Below are positions 31,970-40,798 of a DNA stretch of 64,000 bases, piece by piece. The notes below the pieces were generated by a model. That model searched no databases. It worked only from the letters and a program-made list of their open reading frames with translations, and had not been told where the DNA came from. The DNA is taken from contig NZ_JAVKCQ010000140.1 of assembly GCF_040222615.1 (NCBI RefSeq), forward strand, positions 1 through 64,000, read 5' to 3'. The DNA is from Haliea sp040222615 (GTDB lineage: Bacteria; Pseudomonadota; Gammaproteobacteria; Pseudomonadales; Halieaceae). Position numbers and translations under genes: made by a program. The stretch's first letter is position 1; the number at the start of each line of letters is the position of its first letter.

Positions 31970-32590
31970 ATGAGCGGCACCGGCACCCTGTATACCGTCT
32001 CCGCCCCCAGCGGGGCCGGCAAGACCAGCCTGGTCAATGCGCTTATCGAGCGCTGTGAGCGCCTGCGCGTCTCGGTATCCCACACCACCCGACCCCAGCG
32101 CCCGGGCGAACAGGACGGGGTCAACTACCACTTCATTGATGAGCCGGCGTTTCTCCGCATGCTGGACAAGGCCGCTTTTCTGGAACACGCGCGGGTGTTC
32201 GGCAACCTGTATGGCACCTCCCAGGCCTGGGTAGAGGAACAGCTGGCCACCGGCACTGACGTCATTCTGGAGATCGACTGGCAGGGAGCCGAGCAGGTCA
32301 AGCGCCTGCTGCCCGCCACCCGCGGCATATTCATCCTGCCACCGTCGCGACAGGCCCTCGAGCAGCGTCTCACCGGCCGCGGCCAGGACGACCCGGGCAT
32401 CATCGCCGCGCGCCTGGCAGAGGCGGTCGAGGAGATGTCGCACTACGTCCAGTCCGATTACCTGGTGGTCAACAACGACTTCGACCAGGCCCTGTCCGAG
32501 CTGGAGGCCATAGTGGTCTGCCAGCGGCTGCAAACGCCCCGCCAGCAGGAAGTGCTGACCGACCTGCTGCTGAATCTGCTCGACAGCTGA
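31970..32590 (+). CDS. gmk: Guanylate kinase
   Basis: Phosphorylates GMP to GDP with ATP. 206 residues: P-loop SAPSGAGKTSLVNAL near residue 15, VSHTTRPQRPGEQDGVNYHF GMP-binding segment, EHARVFGNLYGTS, DVILEIDWQGAEQVK and IFILPPS. ATG at 31970. The order yicC-gmk-rpoZ-spoT is the classic gammaproteobacterial arrangement connecting guanine nucleotide supply and ppGpp metabolism. Confidence 0.97.
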   Translation: MSGTGTLYTVSAPSGAGKTSLVNALIERCERLRVSVSHTTRPQRPGEQDGVNYHFIDEPAFLRMLDKAAFLEHARVFGNLYGTSQAWVEEQLATGTDVILEIDWQGAEQVKRLLPATRGIFILPPSRQALEQRLTGRGQDDPGIIAARLAEAVEEMSHYVQSDYLVVNNDFDQALSELEAIVVCQRLQTPRQQEVLTDLLLNLLDS

Positions 32591-32644
32591 TTCGTCAGCG
32601 GCATTATTCACATCGCCTCGCGGCTATTCGCCGCTGTACCCTAA

Positions 32645-32665
32645 ACCCGTCAATGCGGGTATAAT
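32645..32665 (+). promoter_or_regulatory. Consensus -10 and small hairpin upstream of rpoZ
   Basis: A perfect TATAAT occupies 32660-32665, about 37 bases upstream of the rpoZ ATG, in the 111-base gmk-rpoZ gap. No good -35 is visible at 16-18 bases. Immediately before it ACCCG and CGGGT (32646-32650 and 32656-32660) form a short hairpin. The box probably drives rpoZ-spoT independently of gmk. Confidence 0.5.
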
Positions 32666-32701
32666 TGAGGGTTCGTTAACCCCAACAGGATTGATTGACA
32701 G

Positions 32702-32965
32702 ATGGCACGCGTAACCGTTGAAGATTGTCTGGAAAATGTAGATAACCGTTTTGAACTGGTGATGGTCGCCAGCAAGCGCGCCCGCCAGATCGCCACCGGC
32801 GGCAAGGATCCCCTGGTGGAGGAAGAGTCCGACAAGCCCACCGTTATCGCCCTGCGTGAAATTGCCGAGGGCCTGATCACCTCGTCCATCCTCACCCGCG
32901 AAGAGGAAATGGACGCGGAAGAGGAATTCGCCGAAGTCATGGCGGCGTCTCACGAGTCCTTCTGA
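32702..32965 (+). CDS. rpoZ: RNA polymerase omega subunit
   Basis: 87-residue subunit that assists beta-prime folding and forms one of the ppGpp sites on RNA polymerase. MARVTVEDCLENVDNRFELVMVASKRARQ and KPTVIALREIAEG are almost invariant in the family. The C-terminus is strongly acidic (EEEMDAEEEFAEV). Upstream of spoT by 41 bases, the conserved pair. Confidence 0.97.
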   Translation: MARVTVEDCLENVDNRFELVMVASKRARQIATGGKDPLVEEESDKPTVIALREIAEGLITSSILTREEEMDAEEEFAEVMAASHESF

Positions 32966-33006
32966 TGTCTTTCGGGCATCCTTGCTAGGCAGGTACCATT
33001 ACTGAC

Positions 33007-35163
33007 ATGCAAACCATCGATGCCCTTGATTCCACCCTCCGCAGTTACCTGGACGTCGAACAGGCCCGGCAGGTTCGGCGCGCCTACTACTTTGCCGAGC
33101 AGGCCCACTTCGGGCAGATCCGGCGCAGCGGCGAGCCCTATGTAACCCACCCCCTGGCCGTTGCCGGTATCCTCGCCGACATGCACATGGACCACCAGAG
33201 CCTGATGGCGGCCATGTTGCACGATGTCATTGAAGATACCGGCATCGACAAGGACTCCATTGGCAGCCAGTTCGGGCCCGCGGTGGCGGAACTGGTGGAC
33301 GGGGTCAGCAAGCTGACCCAGATGGAGTTCAGCTCGCTGGCTGAAAAGCAGGCGGAAAACTTCCAGAAAATGGCCCTGGCCATGGCCAGGGACATCCGCG
33401 TGATCCTGGTGAAACTGGCGGACCGCCTGCACAACATGCGTACCCTCGGTGTCCTGCCCCAGGACAAGGCCCGCCGGATCGCCCGCGAAACCCTGGAAAT
33501 CTACGCTCCCATCGCCATGCGCCTGGGCATGAACTCGGTGCGCATCGAGTTCGAGGACCTTGGCTTCAGCGCTCTCTATCCCATGCGCGCCACCCGCATT
33601 GCAGCGGCGATGCGGGCCGGCAGCGGCCACCGCAAGGAGCTGGTCGACAAGATCCGCCACCAGATCGAGTCCACCCTGGAGCAGGAGGGCCACGATGTCG
33701 AGGTGATTGGCCGCGAGAAGCACCTCTACAGCATCTACAGCAAGATGAAGTCGAAGAAGAAGTCCTTCGCGGAAATCATGGACATCTATGCCTTCCGCAT
33801 CATCGTCGACTCGGTGGATACCTGCTACCGGGTGCTGGGCTCCGTACACAGCCTCTACAAGCCGGTGCCGGGAGAGTTCAGCGACTATATCGCGATCCCC
33901 AAGGCCAACGGCTACCAGTCCCTGCACACGGTGCTGATGGGCATGCATGGTGTACCCATTGAAATCCAGATCCGGACCCGGGAAATGGAGGAGATGGCGA
34001 ACAACGGAATCGCCGCGCACTGGCTGTACAAGAGCGATGGCCAGTCCGCCAACGGCAGCCACGCCAGGGCCCGGGAATGGGTGCAGGGGCTGCTGGAAAT
34101 GCAGCAGCGGGCCGGCAATTCGCTGGAGTTCATCGAAAGCGTCAAGATCGACCTGTTCCCGGACGAGATTTACGTGTTCACACCCAAGGGCCGCATCCTG
34201 GAGCTGCCCCGCGGCGCCACCGCCGTGGATTTCGCCTACGCGGTGCACACGGACGTCGGCAACAGCTGCGTGGCCTGCCGCATCAACCGGCGGCTGGCGC
34301 CCCTGTCAGAGCCCCTGCAGAGCGGCCAGACCGTTGAGATCCTCACCGCGCCGGGGGCGCGCCCGAACCCCTCCTGGTTCAACTACGCGGTTACCGCCAA
34401 GGCGCGGACCAATATCCGCCACTTTCTCAAGCACCAGACCCGGGAGGACTCTGTCGCCCTCGGGCGGCGCCTGCTGGACAAGGCCCTGCAGGCCTTCGAC
34501 AGCAGCCTGGAACAGCTTCCCGCCAGCCAGATGCAGGACTACCTGAAACGGCACGAGTACGCCGCCCTGGATGACCTGCTGGAAGACATCGCCCGCGGCA
34601 ACCGGCTGCCACCCATTACTGCCCAGCAGATTCTCGGGGAGCTGGCGGCAGGCCAGCTGGAGCCGGCGGAGCAGAAGCCGCAGCCCATGGCCATCCGCGG
34701 CACCGAGGGCTTCATGGTCACCTACGCGCGCTGCTGCCACCCGATTCCGGGCGACCCCATCGAGGGCTACCTGAGCTCGGAAAAAGGCGTGGTGGTGCAC
34801 CGCGAGCGCTGCAAGAACCTGGCGGAGATGCGCGAGAACCGCGAGCGCCTGGTGGCGCTGCGCTGGGATGAACAGGTACAGGGCGAGTACCTTACCGAAC
34901 TGAGGATAGAAGTGGAAAACCGCCGCGGCATGATCGCGGTGCTCGCCACGCGTATCAACAGCATGGGCGTGAACATCGAGAAGATCTCCACCGAAGACAA
35001 GGATTACCAGTTCACTTACGTCGACCTCGCCATGCAGGTCAACAACCGGATCCACCTCGCGCGGATCATGAAGCGCCTGCGCACCGTCAACTCGGTGCGC
35101 CGGGTATCGCGACTCAAGAACGAGGCGCCCGCACGGCGCCCCAAGCAGGGAACAGGCAAATGA
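33007..35163 (+). CDS. spoT: Bifunctional (p)ppGpp synthetase/hydrolase SpoT
   Basis: Controls the stringent alarmone ppGpp. 718 residues: HD hydrolase domain (HPLAVAGILADMHMDHQSLMAAMLHDVIEDTG, VKLADRLHNMRTL), synthetase domain (YSIYSKMKSKKKSFAEIMDIYAFRIIV, DYIAIPKANGYQSLHT, EIQIRT), TGS domain (IYVFTPKGRILELPRGATAVDFAYAVHT), a middle helical part with the Cys-rich YARCCHPIPGD segment, and a C-terminal ACT domain. All hydrolase motif residues appear intact. It overlaps ridA by ATGA. Confidence 0.97.
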   Translation: MQTIDALDSTLRSYLDVEQARQVRRAYYFAEQAHFGQIRRSGEPYVTHPLAVAGILADMHMDHQSLMAAMLHDVIEDTGIDKDSIGSQFGPAVAELVDGVSKLTQMEFSSLAEKQAENFQKMALAMARDIRVILVKLADRLHNMRTLGVLPQDKARRIARETLEIYAPIAMRLGMNSVRIEFEDLGFSALYPMRATRIAAAMRAGSGHRKELVDKIRHQIESTLEQEGHDVEVIGREKHLYSIYSKMKSKKKSFAEIMDIYAFRIIVDSVDTCYRVLGSVHSLYKPVPGEFSDYIAIPKANGYQSLHTVLMGMHGVPIEIQIRTREMEEMANNGIAAHWLYKSDGQSANGSHARAREWVQGLLEMQQRAGNSLEFIESVKIDLFPDEIYVFTPKGRILELPRGATAVDFAYAVHTDVGNSCVACRINRRLAPLSEPLQSGQTVEILTAPGARPNPSWFNYAVTAKARTNIRHFLKHQTREDSVALGRRLLDKALQAFDSSLEQLPASQMQDYLKRHEYAALDDLLEDIARGNRLPPITAQQILGELAAGQLEPAEQKPQPMAIRGTEGFMVTYARCCHPIPGDPIEGYLSSEKGVVVHRERCKNLAEMRENRERLVALRWDEQVQGEYLTELRIEVENRRGMIAVLATRINSMGVNIEKISTEDKDYQFTYVDLAMQVNNRIHLARIMKRLRTVNSVRRVSRLKNEAPARRPKQGTGK

Positions 35164-35543
35164 CCAACCGCGCCATCATCTCCAGCCCCGACGCCCCCGC
35201 CGCGATCGGACCCTACTCCCAGGCAGTCAAGGTGGGTAACACCGTGTGGCTCTCCGGCCAGATTCCGCTGGTGCCCGGCACCATGGAACTGGTCACCGGG
35301 GACATCCGCGCCCAGGCCCAACAGGTGTTCAGCAACCTGGCTGCCGTGGCCGAAGCCGCCGGCGGCACGCTCAACAGCGCGGTGAAGATCAATATCTCGC
35401 TGACCGACATGGGCGACTTTGCCACCGTCAACGAGGTGATGGCGGAATTCCTGCAGGCCCCCTTCCCGGCCCGGGCCTGTGTCCAGGTTGCCGGCCTGCC
35501 CAAGGGTGTCGCTATCGAAGTCGAGGCAATCCTGGCCCTCTGA
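35160..35543 (+). CDS. ridA: Reactive intermediate/imine deaminase RidA
   Basis: Hydrolyses reactive enamine/imine intermediates such as 2-aminoacrylate formed by PLP enzymes. 127 residues: ISSPDAPAAIGPYSQAV, WLSGQIPLVPGT, VKINISLTDMGDFATVNEVM, and PARACVQVAGLPKGVAIEVEAIL, where the Arg in PARAC is the active-site arginine. Coupled to spoT by a four-base overlap, as in many gammaproteobacteria. Confidence 0.96.
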   Translation: MTNRAIISSPDAPAAIGPYSQAVKVGNTVWLSGQIPLVPGTMELVTGDIRAQAQQVFSNLAAVAEAAGGTLNSAVKINISLTDMGDFATVNEVMAEFLQAPFPARACVQVAGLPKGVAIEVEAILAL

Positions 35544-35559
35544 CACCCCGGCGCCCGCT

Positions 35560-36429
35560 TCAGTCGCCCGGCAGCGGGCGTTCCTCCAGTACCGCGGTAT
35601 AACCTGCTCGATAGTCAGGATACTTGAGCCTGTAACCGCTGGCCCTGAGGGCCAGGTTGCGGCAGCGCTTGTGGCCACCTGCGCGCATGCCATCGACGCG
35701 GTTGCGCCACTCGGCAATACCCAGCGCCTGCGCCAGCCAGAGTTCGACCTCGAACTGCGGCGCGGGCGCGTTGTCGACCGCAATCATGGTTCGTGCCGGG
35801 GCGACACCCCGCTGCCATTGTTGCAGCAACCAGGCCAGCAAGCCCCCCACATCATCCCGGTGAATCCGGTTGCTGTAGCGCAGCGGCGTCTGCGGGCACA
35901 GCTCGCCACCGGCGATCCGGCGCAGCAGATAGCCCTCGGGCTGGCCGTAGATACCGGCACAGCGCAGCACACAAGCCGGGTGCTCCGAATCGAGTAGTTG
36001 CCGCTCAGCGTCGATAATCGCCAGGGCGGCGGGATCAGCGCTTGCCAGGGGGCTGTCATCCTCTACCCAGCCGCCCCCTGCCTCCGCGTAGACACGGGTA
36101 CTGGACACCATCACGACGCCCGCCGGACGATGCCTGCCCAGGCCAGCGAGCACCTTGCGCATGGCCCGGCTGAATCCCGCGCGGTATCCGGCCTCGCCGC
36201 CGCCGGTCGGCTTCAGGGTAAGAATGACAAAGTCCGGCGCCAGTGCTTCCAGCATGGTCAGAGAGGTGTCCTCGGCGGCGTAGTCCGCAGCAATCCCGGC
36301 AAAACCCCGGGGCAGGGAGCGGGTATTCCGCCGCAGACCCGTCACCGACCAGCCCTCCTGCTGCAGGATACCGCCGGCGCGGGCCCCGAGGTCACCACAA
36401 CCGACAATCAAAACGCTTTTGCCCTTCAT
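35560..36429 (-). CDS. NAD(P)-dependent epimerase/dehydratase-like protein (YeeZ-type)
   Basis: 289 residues of an extended short-chain dehydrogenase fold. Nucleotide motif VLIVGCGDLGARAGGIL at the N-terminus, MVSSTRVYAEAGGGWVEDDSP in the middle (the usual YxxxK is replaced by a VYAEAGG pattern), VLRCAGIYGQPEGYLLRRIAGG and RIHRDDVGGLLAWLL, which match the YeeZ-like group of unknown substrate. Divergent from recG. Catalytic competence is uncertain because the canonical Tyr-Lys pair is not obvious. Confidence 0.75.
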   Translation of the reverse strand: MKGKSVLIVGCGDLGARAGGILQQEGWSVTGLRRNTRSLPRGFAGIAADYAAEDTSLTMLEALAPDFVILTLKPTGGGEAGYRAGFSRAMRKVLAGLGRHRPAGVVMVSSTRVYAEAGGGWVEDDSPLASADPAALAIIDAERQLLDSEHPACVLRCAGIYGQPEGYLLRRIAGGELCPQTPLRYSNRIHRDDVGGLLAWLLQQWQRGVAPARTMIAVDNAPAPQFEVELWLAQALGIAEWRNRVDGMRAGGHKRCRNLALRASGYRLKYPDYRAGYTAVLEERPLPGD

Positions 36430-36448
36430 CTGCCCTTCCCTGACTGGT

Positions 36449-36498
36449 TACACTGTGCAGCTTCGACCCAACGGGCCCAACGCCGTGATCACAGTGTA
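36449..36498. promoter_or_regulatory. 9-base dyad in the divergent epimerase/recG promoter region
   Basis: TACACTGTG at 36449-36457 and its exact reverse complement CACAGTGTA at 36490-36498 flank a 32-base spacer in the 86-base gap between two divergent starts. Each arm also resembles a -10 region reading outward. They could be paired promoter elements or half-sites for one regulator. No regulator can be named from sequence. Confidence 0.45.
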
Positions 36499-36515
36499 CT
36501 GCACCCCCTGCGCAG

Positions 36516-38645
36516 GTGCCCGCACCACCCTCCCCGGAGTCTCCAGTCTTGGCCGTGCTTGAACCCCAGCCGGTTACCGCGCTGCGGGGGGTCGGTCCAC
36601 GTCTCGCCCGGCAGCTGGAAGACTACGGCATCAGCCAGGTAGAGGACCTGCTGTTTCACTTGCCCCTGCGCTACCAGGACCGCACCCGGGTCACCCCGAT
36701 CGCCGCGTTGCAGGAAGGGGGCGAGGTGTCCGTCGAGGGCGAGGTGCGTCTCGCGGACATCGTGTTCGGCCGGCGGCGGAGCCTGGTGGCGCGGATCCAG
36801 GACGGCACCGGCACCCTCACCCTGCGCTTCTTCCACTTCAGCGCGGCGCAGAAGAAGGGTCTGCAGCCCGGCACCAGGCTGCGCTGCTTCGGCCAGATAC
36901 GGCGCGGTGCCAGTGGCTATGAGATCTTCCACCCGGAGTACCGCCTGCTCGCGGACGATGACGACGACGGGTTCGCCGGCGCTGCGGGCGCCGCCGGGGA
37001 CGCGACCCTGACACCGGTGTATCCGACCACCAGCGGGATCGGGCAGGCCCAGTGGCGCAAGCTCTGCGCCCAGGCCCTGCAGCAGCTGGAACGGGCCCAG
37101 CCCAGGGATCTCCTGCCCACCGGCAGCGGACAGCGCTTCACTCTGGTGGAGGCCCTGCGCTACCTGCACGCACCGCCGCCGGACGCGCCGTTGCAGGCGC
37201 TGTTGGGGGGAACCCATCCGGCACAGTTGCGGCTGGCACTGGAAGAGCTCGTCGCGCACAACCTGTCGCTCCTGCGACTGCGGGAGAAACAGCAACAAAG
37301 AGCCGCGCCGTCCCTGCCGCAGGGCCGGGCAGCTGCGCTGCAGCGGTCCCTGTTGGCCGGGCTCCCCTTCAGCCCCACCGCTGCCCAGTTGCGGGTGATG
37401 GCGGAAATCGGCCAGGATCTGGCGCAACCCCTGCCCATGCTGCGCCTGGTCCAGGGGGATGTCGGTTCCGGCAAGACCCTGGTTGCGGCTCACGCCGCGC
37501 TGCAGGCAATCGCCAACGGCTACCAGGTGGCGTTGATGGCCCCCACGGAGATTCTCGCCGAACAGCACCGGCTCAATTTTGGCGGCTGGTTCGAAGCCCT
37601 GGGCATTGACCTGGAATGGCTCAGCGGGCGGGTGAAGGGCAGGGCCCGCAAGGCCGCGACAGCGAGAATCGCCTCCGGCGAGGCGGCCATGGTGATCGGC
37701 ACCCATGCCCTGTTCCAGGAGGATGTAGCCTTCCATCGCCTGGGCCTGGTCATGGTCGACGAGCAGCACAAGTTCGGCGTGCACCAGCGTCTCGCGCTGA
37801 GTGAGAAGGCGGGCATCGACGGTCGCCCGCACCAGCTGGTGCTGACCGCCACTCCCATCCCGCGCACCCTGTCGATGGTGGCCTATGCCGACCTCGACTG
37901 CTCGGTCATCGATGAACTGCCGCCGGGCAGGCAGCCAGTGACAACCCTGCTGGTGGACAGCCAGCGCCGGGATCAGGTCATGAGCCGGGTTGCCAGCGCC
38001 TGCGCCGAGGGCCGCCAGGCCTACTGGGTCTGTACCCTGATTGAGGAGAGCGATGCCCTGCAGGCCCAGGCGGCGGAAGCGACCGCGCAACTGCTGCGGG
38101 AAGCGCTGCCGGATCTGTCGGTGGGCCTGGTGCACGGGCGAATGAAACCCGCGGAAAAAGCGGCCGTCATGGCCGCGTTCAAGGCGGGCGCGGTGGCGCT
38201 GCTGGTGGCGACCACGGTGATTGAAGTGGGTGTCGATGTCGCCAATGCGAGCCTGATGATCATCGAAAACCCGGAGCGGCTGGGGCTGGCGCAGCTGCAC
38301 CAGTTGCGAGGCCGGGTCGGACGCGGCGGAGGCGCCAGTCACTGTGTGTTGCTCTATCAGGCGCCGCTGTCGCGCAGCGGCAAGCAGCGCCTGGTGGCCA
38401 TGCGCGAGAGCAACGACGGCTTCTACATCGCCGAGCGGGACCTGGAGCTGCGGGGCCCGGGAGAAGTGCTGGGTACGCGCCAAACCGGTCTGCTGGCTTT
38501 CCGCATCGCCGAGCTGCCGACCCACAACCACCTGCTGGAGCGGGTACAGGCTATCGCCGCAAACCTGCAGGGCGGCGACCCGGCCATTGTCGACGAGCTG
38601 ATCCAGCGCTGGACCGGCAGCAAGGCACGCTTCGCCGAAGTCTGA
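36516..38645 (+). CDS. recG: ATP-dependent DNA helicase RecG
   Basis: Branch-migrating helicase that remodels stalled forks and Holliday junctions. Up to 709 residues: N-terminal wedge domain (VTALRGVGPRLARQLEDYGI, HLPLRYQDRT), Walker A VQGDVGSGKTLVAA, DEQHKFGVHQR (motif II), TATPIPRTL (motif III), and the C-terminal helicase motifs TTVIEVGVDVANA and QLRGRVGRG. The start is uncertain: GTG at 36516 is the longest; TTG at 36549 has GGAG nine bases upstream and gives the usual short leader before PVTALRGVG. Confidence 0.95.
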   Translation: MPAPPSPESPVLAVLEPQPVTALRGVGPRLARQLEDYGISQVEDLLFHLPLRYQDRTRVTPIAALQEGGEVSVEGEVRLADIVFGRRRSLVARIQDGTGTLTLRFFHFSAAQKKGLQPGTRLRCFGQIRRGASGYEIFHPEYRLLADDDDDGFAGAAGAAGDATLTPVYPTTSGIGQAQWRKLCAQALQQLERAQPRDLLPTGSGQRFTLVEALRYLHAPPPDAPLQALLGGTHPAQLRLALEELVAHNLSLLRLREKQQQRAAPSLPQGRAAALQRSLLAGLPFSPTAAQLRVMAEIGQDLAQPLPMLRLVQGDVGSGKTLVAAHAALQAIANGYQVALMAPTEILAEQHRLNFGGWFEALGIDLEWLSGRVKGRARKAATARIASGEAAMVIGTHALFQEDVAFHRLGLVMVDEQHKFGVHQRLALSEKAGIDGRPHQLVLTATPIPRTLSMVAYADLDCSVIDELPPGRQPVTTLLVDSQRRDQVMSRVASACAEGRQAYWVCTLIEESDALQAQAAEATAQLLREALPDLSVGLVHGRMKPAEKAAVMAAFKAGAVALLVATTVIEVGVDVANASLMIIENPERLGLAQLHQLRGRVGRGGGASHCVLLYQAPLSRSGKQRLVAMRESNDGFYIAERDLELRGPGEVLGTRQTGLLAFRIAELPTHNHLLERVQAIAANLQGGDPAIVDELIQRWTGSKARFAEV

Positions 38646-38652
38646 GGGCCCG

Positions 38653-39252
38653 TCAGAGCGCCCGCAGGCGAGCCAGGCGGGCGGCCAGTTCCTCCCGGCC
38701 CATGCTGTTCAGACGGGCAATATTGGCCCGGGGGATGTTTTCCGGTTCGGGCCAGGCAGCCAGCGCACGCTCCAGCATGTCCTCCCGCAGCAGGTGGATT
38801 ACCGGCAGCGGCGCGCGGTTGCTGTAATGGCTGGCGGCGTCGGGCGCTTCCCCCGCGAACTGGTAGTCGGGATGGAAACTGGCCAGCTGGATAACCCCTT
38901 CCAGGCCAGCGGCCTCCAGCAGCATGTTGGCCTGGTCGAGAAAATCGAGGTAGTCGTCAAAGCGGGACAGGCCGCCGGTATAGGCCAGCAGCGTGGTGGC
39001 GATTTCATCTGCGCTACTGCCCTGCAGCAGGTCCAGTTCGCGCAGCAGAGAGGCCCGCATCTGCTGCAGGCCCTGCTCGCTGTCGTCGGCAGTACAGACC
39101 GCTATGCGCAAACCGGGCCCCTGTAGCAGGGGCCGGGCGAAAGGGCAGAGGTTGAGGCCGACCACGCAGCTTTCCAGCCAGGCGCGCAGCTGGCGCTCCG
39201 CCCGGTCGACGCCGAGGGCCGCCCCGCGGATCCCGGTGCCGCCGGGGCTCAG
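38653..39252 (-). CDS. DUF1415 family protein
   Basis: About 199 residues of the DUF1415 family: WLESCVVGLNLCPFARPL, FLDYNDFLD-like YLDFLDQANMLLEAAGLEGVIQLASFHPDYQFAG, YSNRAPLPVIHLLRE and IPRANIARLNSMG. Function unknown. No ATG, GTG or TTG lies between the conserved core and an ATG at 39390, deep inside the upstream gene. A CTG at 39252 overlaps the upstream stop as CTGA and gives the family-like N-terminus, so I set the start there. Translation is probably coupled to the rubredoxin reductase gene. Confidence 0.75.
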   Translation of the reverse strand: MSPGGTGIRGAALGVDRAERQLRAWLESCVVGLNLCPFARPLLQGPGLRIAVCTADDSEQGLQQMRASLLRELDLLQGSSADEIATTLLAYTGGLSRFDDYLDFLDQANMLLEAAGLEGVIQLASFHPDYQFAGEAPDAASHYSNRAPLPVIHLLREDMLERALAAWPEPENIPRANIARLNSMGREELAARLARLRAL

Positions 39253-40619
39253 GGCAGGATCGCCGGCAGCGCCTTCTGCAGCTCGATCTTGGCCCTGGTC
39301 GCATCGCCAGTCAGGGCAAAGCCCAGCAGGTCGCCGCCAGTGCTGCGGAATTCGGCGCGGACATTGTTGCCTTCCGCCTCGATCTTCCACTCGCCCGCGG
39401 CACCCGCCGCCGGCGGCGCTACCACCACGGGGCAGGCCGGGGTCTTGATCGTCACCGGCATCGGCGGATAGACCACCTCGGTGGGCTCACCCGCCAGGGT
39501 CTTGCCCAGCGCCCGCGAAGCTGCCACCAGCGGCGCCACATAGACCAGCACGTGGCCGGCCACTTCGGCGCAATCGCCCAGCGCATAGACGTTGGCAGCG
39601 CTGGTTTCCAGCAGGCGGTTGGTGACGATGCCGCGGTTGACCTCGATACCGGCAGCCTTCGCCAGATCGACGCGGGGACGCACACCCACCGCCGAGACCA
39701 CGATGTCCGCGGCGATGGTATGGCCATTGTTGAGGCTCACGACAACGCCGTCTTCTGCCTTGTTCACCGCCGTCACCAGAGGGCCAAAATGGAACTTTGC
39801 GCCCTTCTCTTCCAGCGCTGCCTGCACGGCCTTGCCCGCGGCTTCAGGCAGCAGGGTCGGCAGGCAGTAGCCCAGCGGGTCCACCGCTTCCACCTCGAAG
39901 CCGCCGTTGAGCAGGTCGTTGGTGAATTCGCAGCCGATCAGCCCACCGCCGATGATGCAGACCTTGCGGACCTTGTTCTTGGCCATCGCTGTGCGGAAAT
40001 CGTCGTAGTCCAGCAAGTCGTTGACCGAATACACCAGCTCCAGCGCGTCGCCCGCGATGGGCGGCTGGATGGTCTGGGCACCCAGCGCCAGCACCAGCTT
40101 GCCGTAGTGGATCGCGGTTTTCGCGTCTCCCACCCGGATCACCTGCTGCGCGGTGTCAATGTCGCTGACCTGGGTCATGGTCCAGACGCTGGCCTTGAGC
40201 TGCTTGGCCATGGAGCCGGCATCCAGCTGGGCCAGGTCATCGGCGCTGGTGTCCTTGGTGTAGCCGGTGGACAGCATGGGCTTGGAGTAGGCGCGACCGT
40301 CATCGGAGCTAATCAGGATCAGCGGTGTTTCGCTGTCGTGTTTGCGGAACTCCTTGGCGAGACCGTAGCCCGCGAGACCAGTGCCGATAATCACCACCGG
40401 TGGGTGCACCTTGTCCGCTACCGGCTCCTCGTGGTGGGGCGTCTCGTCAACGGGAGCCTCCTCGATCAGCTCGAAATCCTCTTTGCCGACGCCGCAATCC
40501 GGACACAGCCAGTCCTCGGGCACATCCTCCCACTTGGTGCCCGGGGCGATGCCATCGTCCGGCCAACCCTCTTTTTCGTCATAGACCAGGCCGCAGACAA
40601 TGCATTCCCACTTGCTCAT
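39249..40619 (-). CDS. Rubredoxin-rubredoxin reductase fusion protein
   Basis: 456 residues. Residues 1-55 are a rubredoxin with two iron-binding pairs, CIVCG and CPDCGVGK. A linker (EEAPVDETPHHEEPVADKV) joins an FAD/NAD reductase: FAD motif VVIIGTGLAGYGLAKEF, NAD motif VCIIGGGLIGCEFTNDL, and NVYALGDCAEV FAD-contact. Such pairs pass electrons from NADH to alkane hydroxylases or superoxide/peroxide-reducing enzymes. In Pseudomonas separate rubA and rubB genes occupy the same place before ubiC. Residues 395-456 form a small C-terminal domain. No alkane hydroxylase is in the window. Confidence 0.9.
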   Translation of the reverse strand: MSKWECIVCGLVYDEKEGWPDDGIAPGTKWEDVPEDWLCPDCGVGKEDFELIEEAPVDETPHHEEPVADKVHPPVVIIGTGLAGYGLAKEFRKHDSETPLILISSDDGRAYSKPMLSTGYTKDTSADDLAQLDAGSMAKQLKASVWTMTQVSDIDTAQQVIRVGDAKTAIHYGKLVLALGAQTIQPPIAGDALELVYSVNDLLDYDDFRTAMAKNKVRKVCIIGGGLIGCEFTNDLLNGGFEVEAVDPLGYCLPTLLPEAAGKAVQAALEEKGAKFHFGPLVTAVNKAEDGVVVSLNNGHTIAADIVVSAVGVRPRVDLAKAAGIEVNRGIVTNRLLETSAANVYALGDCAEVAGHVLVYVAPLVAASRALGKTLAGEPTEVVYPPMPVTIKTPACPVVVAPPAAGAAGEWKIEAEGNNVRAEFRSTGGDLLGFALTGDATRAKIELQKALPAILP

Positions 40620-40710
40620 AAGGACTCTCGCTCTCTGTCAGTTATGCGGGCAACCCTCCCCTGATAACGCGGACAACCGGGGGTAGTAGCAGCCGAATTT
40701 CGAGCGCAAC

Positions 40711-40738
40711 ACTATAAGGTTGTATGAAAATTGTGCAA
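40711..40738 (-). promoter_or_regulatory. Predicted promoter of the rubredoxin-reductase gene
   Basis: On the minus strand TTGCAC (40738-40733), 16-base spacer, TATAGT (40716-40711), about 90 bases upstream of the ATG at 40619. The -10 matches five of six consensus bases, the -35 only three. The same 180-base gap contains an exact 8-base inverted repeat, GTTGAACC/GGTTCAAC (40760-40782), without a T-run. Confidence 0.4.
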
Positions 40739-40798
40739 GGGCTTTGCGGTCGGGCAGTCGTTGAACCGATCCCTGGTTCAACTTCGTCCCGGTTTCGG

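Noticed and set aside
40760..40782. GTTGAACC/GGTTCAAC hairpin considered as a tRNA T-arm or terminator
   Set aside because: No acceptor, anticodon or D-arm can be folded around it, and neither strand has a following T-run.
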